Of a stretch of DNA of 48,746 nucleotides, positions 1 through 5,720 are shown piece after piece. The translations under genes and the position numbers were made by a program. The number at the start of each line of letters is the position of its first letter. The stretch's first letter is position 1. Origin of the DNA: Verrucomicrobiales bacterium (GTDB lineage: Bacteria > Verrucomicrobiota > Verrucomicrobiia > Verrucomicrobiales > SLCJ01); contig JAGXGH010000051.1 in the NCBI GenBank assembly GCA_024636835.1, positions 1 to 48,746 on the forward strand, read 5' to 3'. Under the pieces are notes generated by a model. The model saw nothing but the letters and a program-made list of their open reading frames with translations, ran no database searches and was not told where the DNA came from.

Positions 1-206
1 CGTGTGCGTCCTTCCGTTACAGCTTCCCCATTTTGAACTCCCGCTTGCAAACAACACCATCACACACAAACCTTTCTACGCTCCTGCCATCATAACTTAG
101 CACAGCCAACTTCCGGACGGAAAAGCGGGGCCACCTCAGATCACACCATGTAATGATACCTAATCTTCGCACTGAATACTTCGGCCTAGCTATCTTGAAT
201 CAAGGA

Positions 207-233
207 TTGACGGTATCTTATCAGGATTATAAA
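207..233 (+). promoter_or_regulatory. possible sigma70-type promoter of the selenoprotein gene
   Basis: TTGACG (207-212) and TATAAA (228-233) are separated by 15 bp, 17 bp before the start codon. The same TTGAC/TATAAA arrangement with a 15-bp spacer lies before the alpha-2-macroglobulin gene at 16940. The spacer is shorter than the usual 17 bp, so the call is tentative. Bases 1-206 show no convincing gene. Confidence 0.35.
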
Positions 234-250
234 ACGTAACGACCATTGTC

Positions 251-832
251 ATGAAGAAAACATTATTATTAACCACGACAGTAGCTGCTTTCGGTTTCTC
301 AGTCGCTCCAGCGATTGCAGAAGACAGTGCAGCTTCCGATAAGGCTTCCACGGAAGCTTTTGCTGAAAACACAACCACTGTCTTTGTTGTGAAATTCAAA
401 GGCAAGGGGTGAAGCGTAGCGAGCAAAGCCGGTCAGGCTTTGAAGACCCAGGAAGGGGTGAAAAAAATCCTCTTCTCCGGCTATCGTGCTACAGTCATCA
501 TGGAAGACGGCATGGAGCTGGATAGTGAGAAAGTCGAAACTGCGATCAAGAAAAAAGGACTGACTTTTGAAGGCTTGGAAAAATTAACCACAGCTGTCCC
601 AGTGGAAGGTTACAACATCAAAGCCACAGGCACTGGATGAAGCATCACCAATGACAAAGTCCGTGTGGCTTTGGAAAAGATGGATGGCGTTGCAGCTGCC
701 TATGTGAATAAGGAAATCATCCTTCATATGGCGAAGAAAGGGGCTTTCGACAAAGACAAAGTCGCTGAAGTTCTCAGTGAACATAAGGTCAAGATTGTTG
801 AAAGCGCACCTGTTGAAGGTGACCTTTTATAA
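251..832 (+). CDS. secreted two-domain HMA-like selenoprotein with two Sec (UGA) codons
   Basis: One 193-residue protein results if in-frame TGA codons at 410-412 (residue 54) and 638-640 (residue 130) are read as selenocysteine. Residues 1-23 are a signal peptide (MKKTLLLTTTVAAFGF, then APAIA cleavage). Two repeated domains follow, each with GxG-U-S, then an Ala-Leu helix, a Gly-Val turn and a second helix. This is the HMA/MerP pattern, with U at the first Cys of GMTCxxC. The second Cys is absent and the protein has no cysteine at all, so the two Sec residues are its only thiol-type groups. Each TGA is followed by a hairpin with 7-bp stem CAAAGYC/GGCTTTG at SECIS distance. Stop TAA is followed by a terminator. 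A role in metal binding or periplasmic redox is inferred. Broken ORFs are the alternative, but two equivalent TGA positions argue against it. SelA/B/C/D genes are not in this window. Confidence 0.85.
424..442 (+). promoter_or_regulatory. bacterial SECIS-like hairpin 1
   Basis: Perfect 7-bp stem CAAAGCC/GGCTTTG closes the loop GGTCA. The stem starts 11 nt and the loop 18 nt after the TGA at 410-412. Bacterial SECIS elements (the SelB-binding type of fdhF) lie inside the coding region just after UGA and carry a GU near the start of the apical loop, as here. Confidence 0.75.
655..673 (+). promoter_or_regulatory. bacterial SECIS-like hairpin 2
   Basis: Stem CAAAGTC/GGCTTTG (one T-G wobble) closes the loop CGTGT. 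The loop starts 21 nt after the TGA at 638-640. It nearly repeats hairpin 1 with a different loop, and the C-to-T change in the stem keeps pairing as a wobble, which supports selection on the structure. Confidence 0.7.
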
Positions 833-858
833 TTACGGAAATAACGAACCCTCACCAA

Positions 859-893
859 GGCCAGCTTGTTATGCGACAAGCTGGCCTATTTTG
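859..893 (+). terminator. rho-independent terminator after the selenoprotein gene
   Basis: Perfect 11-bp stem GGCCAGCTTGT/ACAAGCTGGCC with a 6-nt loop is followed by TATTTTG. It lies 26 bp after the TAA stop at 830-832, so transcription continues through both in-frame TGA codons to this point. Confidence 0.85.
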
Positions 894-982
894 TTCCCGG
901 TATTGCGGGTAAGTAGCTTTTCAATAGCTCCTTCCACAAATGGCCGAACTCACTCATCAGTGAATCCATTTGAAGTAGCTTT

Positions 983-2038
983 CTAAAAAGTGGATCGCCT
1001 TACTCCGCAAAGGGATCGAAGCCCAACAGGTCCGCTGCCTTGAACAGAAACTCCATTTGCTCGAAACCGTCCCATCCCGCAGGATAGGCGTTGTAGAGGA
1101 TAGGTGTTGTGGAGGTGAGTCGATGCTTCTTCAACCGACTTGCCACCGGCCACCAAGGCTATGGCCAGCAGGGTGCCAATATTGTTGGGTCTGTCGCCGC
1201 ACACGCCAACAGCGCCCTCCGCCTCCCTGAAAAAATTGATAAATTCCCGCAGTTCCTCCTCCCCGGACACTTGAAGCTGTATGGAGCGGATGCCCGCTGT
1301 TTCCGCCGCCGCGGCATCAACTGACGCGCCTACCACTGCCAGCGAAGTGATGCCGGATGCAGCCAAGACCGAATACTCATGCGGTTCCGGCATAGGTAAG
1401 GCCACCAGACGGCTCTCCACGATCCAGTTAAAAGAGCGCTCAACCGGAATGGAAGTAACGCCGGACTGCGGGGGCAGAGCTTCGTCCTCCGTAAGTGGCA
1501 CAAAGACCATGCCCTTATTCTTATCCTGAGCGATACGAAAGTTTCCATTCGGCAGGTGAGAGTCTAGAGGTAGATAGAAATCCATCTGCAGCAGTCCCTT
1601 GTCGAGCACCCAACGACGCGGCATCAGGAAGGGCACCATGCCTCCCTTGGTCATGAAAGTCTCCTCCACCCGTTCGGGGGTCCAGTCCTCAAAACCGGGA
1701 ATGGCGGCAAAGCCGTCGGCGTTCTGTGGGATCCGAGACAGGAAGGTCTGCAGCGGGGTGTGGGATAATTCGGTGCGAACCTGATCACGGTAAGACATGA
1801 ACCCGTAGCTCGTGTACTCCTGCATATGCTTGAGGTTCGCGCTGATGTCCAATGCCTCCTCATTTGGTTTTGGGCTCAACAGTGAGCACACAACGATCAC
1901 CTCCACCTCGCCGTGAGCCTCGGCTGGGAAGGCGCTGCCAAAGGGCGCCATGTCACGAGAAGATCCGGTGGTGACCCAACACTTCTTAAACCCAGCGTAG
2001 TTTTTCTTTAGCTCTAGGTCTGTGATACGGAAAAACAT
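983..2038 (-). CDS. hypothetical protein with C-terminal degenerate phosphatase-like domain, frameshifted 3' end
   Basis: The open frame gives 351 residues. I do not recognise residues 1-200. From about residue 205 (FNWIVESRLVALPMP) the protein resembles dual-specificity phosphatases that open with a WVIPGRLA-like strand. The P-loop region reads VCGDRPNNIGT where active enzymes have HCxxGxxRTGT: the Cys stays but the catalytic Arg column is Asn, so activity is doubtful. The last ~50 residues look non-coding, whereas the +1 frame reads YNAYPAGWDGFEQMEF and ends FDPFAE with TAA at 1000-1002. A frameshift near 1090-1125, real or a sequencing error, is likely. It starts 3 nt after the stop of the upstream cupin gene, so the two are probably cotranscribed. 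Confidence 0.55.
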   Translation of the reverse strand: MFFRITDLELKKNYAGFKKCWVTTGSSRDMAPFGSAFPAEAHGEVEVIVVCSLLSPKPNEEALDISANLKHMQEYTSYGFMSYRDQVRTELSHTPLQTFLSRIPQNADGFAAIPGFEDWTPERVEETFMTKGGMVPFLMPRRWVLDKGLLQMDFYLPLDSHLPNGNFRIAQDKNKGMVFVPLTEDEALPPQSGVTSIPVERSFNWIVESRLVALPMPEPHEYSVLAASGITSLAVVGASVDAAAAETAGIRSIQLQVSGEEELREFINFFREAEGAVGVCGDRPNNIGTLLAIALVAGGKSVEEASTHLHNTYPLQRLSCGMGRFRANGVSVQGSGPVGLRSLCGVRRSTF

Positions 2039-2041
2039 GTT

Positions 2042-3361
2042 CTAGCTCGTAGCGGCAACGCCGGGTGTTTGAGAATGCGCTTGTTGCGGGAAGTCGAAGG
2101 TCAAGACGAGCGGTTCATTGCCCGTGTTCTCGATTTCGACACCACCGCGATTCAGCGCAGCCTGGGTAATGAATCCAATCTCGGGATAGATTTCGCCAAG
2201 CTTCATGTCCTGATGATATTGCACATCGAGTTTTCCGACCCGACCACTTCCGCCATTGGTGTGGAACAGCGCGGGGCTCTCCGGGCAGAAATTGGTCTTG
2301 CTGCCGGGCTCCAAAATGAGTCGAAGAATCGAGCATCTCTGCTCACCGAGAACCTCACCGTAAACAATCCACTTTGCGTCCACTCCGTCGCCGGCGAATT
2401 CTTCGGCGGTGATTGCCGGACGTGAATTCTTCATGACGAAGTCGGGGTCCTGATTCGCTTCGAAGTCGAAGGTATCCACCAGGAACTCCCAGTCTTCGTG
2501 TTTGTCCTTCGGGTAGTCCTCTTCCCGGCAGGCGTAAAACGCATCGGCTGCTCCGATCCGTCCATCAAGTGTCAGATCCTCGGCGAGGAAATGCTCGTCC
2601 ATCGTGACGTGCAGCTCGTGCGTGCAAAGGTCAGTTGGCGAATGAAGAACACCATTCGGCATCACAAAGCCGTTATCAATGTGCATCATGGTGTGAGGCG
2701 ACAGATGGCGAACCCCATTGTAATCGCCTTGTCCCCAGCGCTTCATGCATTCAAGGAACTGGTTCTTTGTCACGAACGGATACAACCCCATTGCCGTAGT
2801 GTGATAATGCGACGGACTGACTCCGGGGTTGTCGAACGAATTGATGTCGTACACTTCCCACTTTGCCCAATGAAGGTGATGCGGAATGGGGTTCAGATTG
2901 TCGAACTTTTTGGACACAATCGGCCAGGTGGCCTTGCCGAACAAGGATTTCGAGAAAGCCGTGACTTTCTCTCCCATGACTGCTTCTGGATTGGTCGCAA
3001 TCAAATCTTGAAGAGAGATGACTTGCCCGTTCGGTGTGAGGACGTGTGCTTCTCCTTCACGAAATGGCGCCTTTCCCGTGCGGGTATCGATGACGCCTGT
3101 CACAATGGGCACGGTGCAGCACATCCAAACTTCATCGAGCCCCGTCCCATTCATGTAGTCTGGGTAATACGATTTCTCATCCAGGCGAAGGCGCTTGCCC
3201 GGTGTGCAAAATGTTCTGCCGGCATAGCGGTGCAGAAGCTGCAGCACCCCGTCGTTTTGATTGAGGCAGTCCTCGAGAATCGAATCCGATCCTCCATCGA
3301 TGACATCTTGTTGTGGGTATTCGTGTAGTTTATCCGCGAGAATTGAAGTTGAATTAGCCAT
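2042..3361 (-). CDS. two-lobed cupin-family protein, predicted metal-dependent enzyme
   Basis: 439 residues, no signal peptide. His-rich segments IPHHLHWAKWEVYDI (about 155-170), PSHYHTTAMG (about 185) and HTMMHIDNGF, then NGVLHSPTDLCTHELH (about 230-255), are typical of metal-binding cupin lobes, and a C-terminal lobe carries ILEPGSKTNFCPESPALFHT. The layout recalls type-I phosphomannose-isomerase-like or dioxygenase-like cupins, but I cannot name the substrate. It is first in a two-gene unit with the degenerate-phosphatase protein (3-nt gap). Repeat R1 lies about 95 bp upstream, where the accessory region begins. Confidence 0.6.
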   Translation of the reverse strand: MANSTSILADKLHEYPQQDVIDGGSDSILEDCLNQNDGVLQLLHRYAGRTFCTPGKRLRLDEKSYYPDYMNGTGLDEVWMCCTVPIVTGVIDTRTGKAPFREGEAHVLTPNGQVISLQDLIATNPEAVMGEKVTAFSKSLFGKATWPIVSKKFDNLNPIPHHLHWAKWEVYDINSFDNPGVSPSHYHTTAMGLYPFVTKNQFLECMKRWGQGDYNGVRHLSPHTMMHIDNGFVMPNGVLHSPTDLCTHELHVTMDEHFLAEDLTLDGRIGAADAFYACREEDYPKDKHEDWEFLVDTFDFEANQDPDFVMKNSRPAITAEEFAGDGVDAKWIVYGEVLGEQRCSILRLILEPGSKTNFCPESPALFHTNGGSGRVGKLDVQYHQDMKLGEIYPEIGFITQAALNRGGVEIENTGNEPLVLTFDFPQQAHSQTPGVAATS

Positions 3362-3456
3362 GGGAGATGAAACCTGAAGATTAGGAAAGAAAGTGATAAG
3401 AGTGAATGGCGGGACTCGTCAAGTCAAGCGACTGATCGGGATTTGAGTTGGATGGT

Positions 3457-3528
3457 TGCTAGGAATTTGCTTTTTCACCCCCATCGAGAATACCCAAGGG
3501 GCCCGCATCAGGAAGGGGAAAAGGGGGT
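3457..3528 (+). repeat. dispersed repeat R1 (type I)
   Basis: First of eight copies in the window. The core GCTAGGAATTTGCTTTTT is followed by a C-run, CGAGAATACC, AAGGGGCCCGC and a G-rich end GGGGAAAAGGGGG. The copies lie in the same orientation and differ mainly in the middle stem region. Both flanking large genes read away from this copy. Its left end follows ATGGT with no gene remnant I can recognise. Confidence 0.9.
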
Positions 3529-3530
3529 TG

Positions 3531-3656
3531 GACGACGAATTGTTAGAATCCGGCAATATCGGTGTTTTGGTCGGATCGGTCTTCGGCGCGCCTGTCGGTT
3601 TCACCTTGCTCTGGTGGCTTTTGTGGGAGAAGTCGCCATCGCGTGAGGAAAGTTAA
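3531..3656 (+). pseudogene. possible C-terminal scrap of a membrane protein
   Basis: Open frame ending at TAA 3654-3656, continuous with the G-rich end of R1. It reads about 41 codons with one hydrophobic stretch, IGVLVGSVFGAPVGFTLLWW, and a charged tail. No start codon of its own is seen apart from those inside R1. It looks like the 3' end of a gene cut at the repeat boundary, but it is too short to name and may be chance. Confidence 0.25.
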
Positions 3657-3722
3657 TACCAATCCGCTGAACTATCTGGAAAGAAAGCGCCGATCCCCCG
3701 CGAACGGGCAAGATAGAGGATA

Positions 3723-3770
3723 AGTGTGCATCTCTTGGCAAAACAGTAAAATAGTCCACAGATGCACACT
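3723..3770. repeat. 11-bp perfect inverted repeat
   Basis: AGTGTGCATCT (3723-3733) and AGATGCACACT (3760-3770) are exact inverted copies around a 26-bp AT-rich centre. No T-run follows. It could be a protein-binding site or the ends of a small mobile sequence. It lies in the gene-poor stretch between R1 and the tandem repeat. Confidence 0.5.
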
Positions 3771-3784
3771 GCCCCCCAATCCCT

Positions 3785-3896
3785 CTCTACTACCGGAAAT
3801 TACAAATGTTAAAATGTTTGACCTGACGTCTTTTTCTGACGTCCTCTACTACCGAAAATTACAAATGTTAAAATGTTTGACCTGACGTCTTTTTCC
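3785..3896. repeat. tandem 59-bp direct repeat with GACGTC motifs
   Basis: Two copies of a 59-bp unit (3785-3843, and 3844-3896 which lacks the last bases) differ at one base in their first 40. Each contains AAAATGTTTGACCTGACGTC; copy 1 also ends in a second GACGTC. The 3' part recurs at 9445-9470, fused to repeat R3. The second copy stops 2 bp before the ATG of the next small ORF. TTGACC could serve as a -35 element, but this is untested. Confidence 0.8.
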
Positions 3897-3898
3897 GT

Positions 3899-4180
3899 AT
3901 GCAGCGAGAGACGTGGTTATACGAGGCTCGCGACAAGATTATTTCCAAGAAGCAATTCCTCCCGGTAATCTCGATCAACGACTTCTATGCGGAAGCCGAC
4001 AAGGTCGCAGAACCACAAAGATACAGTGGCAATGGGGTCGTGATCCTCAACGAGGACGGCACGCTTGCCTACGATTTGTATACATGGATGGAGAGCTCCT
4101 TAGAGAATAAGACAAAGGCTTATGACATTACTGCTGTTTGGGACGGAACTAAGTTCAAGGTCACAAAAAGAAGGTCGTAA
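3899..4180 (+). CDS. small hypothetical protein, possibly 5'-truncated
   Basis: 93 residues, soluble, beginning MQRETWLYEARDKII, with a C-terminal part (NGVVILNEDGTLAYDLYTWM) that looks like a folded domain. I do not recognise the family. The ATG lies directly after the tandem repeat with no clear ribosome binding site, so the gene may have lost its original 5' end there. It ends 20 bp before an attC-like site, as cassette genes of integrons do. Confidence 0.45.
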   Translation: MQRETWLYEARDKIISKKQFLPVISINDFYAEADKVAEPQRYSGNGVVILNEDGTLAYDLYTWMESSLENKTKAYDITAVWDGTKFKVTKRRS

Positions 4181-4196
4181 GGTGAGTGCCGATACA

Positions 4197-4236
4197 ACGC
4201 GAACAAGGCGTAGGATGACTCAAACGTTCGACGCCC
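4197..4236 (+). other. possible integron attC-like site 1 (degenerate)
   Basis: Inverted pentamers CGAAC (4200-4204) and GTTCG (4226-4230) enclose AAGGCGTAGGATGACTCAAA. The string CGAACAAGGCG and a nearby GACTCAA recur in the site at 5483, and both sit in the gap between small-cassette-like genes. The inner arms do not pair well and the right box is GTTCGAC rather than GTTRRRY. It is a candidate only. Confidence 0.3.
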
Positions 4237-4277
4237 CAGTATGAACAAGTAAAATCACACAAAGACGGAAGACTCTA

Positions 4278-5396
4278 ATGCCTGATTATCAAACATCCTA
4301 TTTAGAAAAGCCACAGTTGACGATAGATGCTAGGAAAGTTCGCAGAAACATTGCACGCATTGTTGATAAGTTCAAGCGACATGGAGTGTTCTTTCGTCCT
4401 CACTTCAAGACACACCAATGTGCTGCAATAGGCGAATTGTATAGAGACATGGGTATTACCGCTATCACTGTGTCTTCGTTGGACATGGCGGCTTATTTTG
4501 CCGAGCACGGCTGGGACGATATCACCTTAGCCGTGCCCGTGAATCCGGGTCAGCTCCAGGATATTGATCGGCTGGCTCGACGCGTCAGCCTAAACCTATT
4601 GGTTGATTCGCTTGAAGTGGCTACAATGCTGAATAATAAACTGAAGGTAAGGTGCCCTTTATGGATTAAGGTAGATGTCGGATACGGAAGGGTAGGCATT
4701 AAATGGCACGATGAACAGAAAATCATAGAGCTGGTAAACCTGGTGGAAAATTCTCCTCAGTTAGAGTTTTGCGGTTTGCTGACACATTCAGGGCACACCT
4801 ACGAGTGTCGCGGCCATGAACAAGTCATACGCCGATTTGATGAAAGTCGCAGACGCATGCTGAAATTGAAGCAGATACTGCTCGCCAACGGCTCTCGCGC
4901 ACGGATATCGATGGGAGATACGCCTTCGGCCAGTCTGGTGGAAGCATTTGAGGGTGTCGATGAAATGCGCCCTGGAAATTTCGTGTTCTACGATCTGACC
5001 CAAACACAGATAGGCTCATGCAGCGAGGCTGACATTGCTGTGGCAGTAGCTTGTCCAGTAATTGGGAAATATGAAGATGACCTAAAGGTCGTCATTTATG
5101 GTGGTTCTGTTCATCTCTCCAAGGACTCTGTAACTATCAATGGGGAACGTTTGTTCGGACAAGTCGGACTACCTACATCAGATGGGTGGAAGATTATTCC
5201 GCTGAAGGACGGGAAAGTGATTAGCTGTTGCCAGGAGGTGTCAGCAATTAAAGTCTCGCGGGAAGTGTTTGAGCAAATCGAGTTGGCGCAGACCTTGTAT
5301 ATTCTACCAGTTCATTCCTGTCTCGCCGCGGAAGTGTATCCACGCTATTTGACGACAGATGGGGAGGTATTGGACCGGTTTCGTTTATTTGAATAA
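4278..5396 (+). CDS. D-threonine aldolase / D-serine dehydratase-like PLP enzyme (alanine racemase fold)
   Basis: 372 residues, close to the usual family length. The N-terminal alanine-racemase-type barrel carries RPHFKTHQ (about 40-47), whose Lys is the PLP-binding residue in this family (RPHxKTH). IKVDVGYGRVG and GLLTHSGHTY follow. The C-terminal beta domain ends with LPVHSCLAAEVYP; this His and Cys match the metal-binding pair of the DSD1/D-threonine aldolase family. Members cleave D-threonine-type beta-hydroxy amino acids or deaminate D-serine; which applies here cannot be told. The gene stands alone between two attC-like sites and between repeats R1 and R2. Confidence 0.8.
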   Translation: MPDYQTSYLEKPQLTIDARKVRRNIARIVDKFKRHGVFFRPHFKTHQCAAIGELYRDMGITAITVSSLDMAAYFAEHGWDDITLAVPVNPGQLQDIDRLARRVSLNLLVDSLEVATMLNNKLKVRCPLWIKVDVGYGRVGIKWHDEQKIIELVNLVENSPQLEFCGLLTHSGHTYECRGHEQVIRRFDESRRRMLKLKQILLANGSRARISMGDTPSASLVEAFEGVDEMRPGNFVFYDLTQTQIGSCSEADIAVAVACPVIGKYEDDLKVVIYGGSVHLSKDSVTINGERLFGQVGLPTSDGWKIIPLKDGKVISCCQEVSAIKVSREVFEQIELAQTLYILPVHSCLAAEVYPRYLTTDGEVLDRFRLFE

Positions 5397-5482
5397 TCAA
5401 GAGAATAATATTTTGCTAGCAGTTTCATCTACCATACCCACCACGCCAATACGCTGAAGAAAACCAAAGTGATGGCAGGAGT

Positions 5483-5535
5483 ATCGAACAAGGCGGTGGA
5501 CTCAACGCGCCCCGCGCGTGAGTCACCTTAGACGA
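5483..5535 (+). other. integron attC-like site 2
   Basis: Starts ATCGAACAAGGCG and ends TTAGACGAT. Inside, arms 5495-5509 (GGTGGACTCAACGCG) and 5513-5527 (CGCGCGTGAGTCACC) pair almost fully around CCC, with a one-base bulge in the left arm. Bulged arms are typical of attC. The outer boxes ATCGAAC and (C)TTAGACGAT resemble R''/R' boxes, though the G of GTTRRRY is missing. It lies 86 bp after the racemase-fold gene and 10 bp before the next ATG, as in cassette arrays. Confidence 0.45.
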
Positions 5536-5545
5536 TATACAGAAA

Positions 5546-5641
5546 ATGAAGATAACTCTGCTTATTGCCCTCACGTTTCTTTTGTTTGGTTGCGTTCACC
5601 CTGCCTTTCAAAATGAAACGATGGCATTCCAGAGTTATTGA
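5546..5641 (+). CDS. tiny lipoprotein, 31 aa, probably truncated at R2
   Basis: ATG 10 bp after the attC-like site opens a frame reading MKITLLIALTFLLFGCVHPA and ending at TGA 5639-5641. The hydrophobic segment followed by LFGC is a clear lipoprotein signal with Cys16 as the lipidation site. Only 15 residues follow the Cys, and the stop lies 5 bp before repeat R2. Either this is a genuine minute lipoprotein or the 5' remnant of a cassette gene whose body was lost when R2 or its module arrived. Confidence 0.5.
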   Translation: MKITLLIALTFLLFGCVHPAFQNETMAFQSY

Positions 5642-5646
5642 TTGAT

Positions 5647-5720
5647 TGCTAGGAATTTGCTTTTTGCGTGGTGTCCCTGAGGACGTTGTTGGGGAGATCG
5701 GAGAGGGGAGAAAGGGGGTT
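5647..5720 (+). repeat. dispersed repeat R2 (type II), forms the 3' end of putA
   Basis: It shares the core GCTAGGAATTTGCTTTTT with the other copies, but the middle reads GCGTGGTGTCCCTGAGGAC, with a GTCC/GGAC hairpin, instead of the type I stem. It ends in the G-rich segment. On the minus strand it encodes the last 23 residues and the TAG stop of PutA. Confidence 0.85.

Noticed and set aside
251..832. The first gene as a pseudogene with two nonsense mutations
   Set aside because: Both TGA codons fall at the same position of duplicated domains, both are followed by matching hairpins, and the rest of the frame is intact through a terminator.
2498..3328. 276-codon plus-strand frame antisense to the cupin gene
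   Set aside because: No family resemblance; the minus-strand cupin has conserved His motifs and a normal start. It is a shadow frame.
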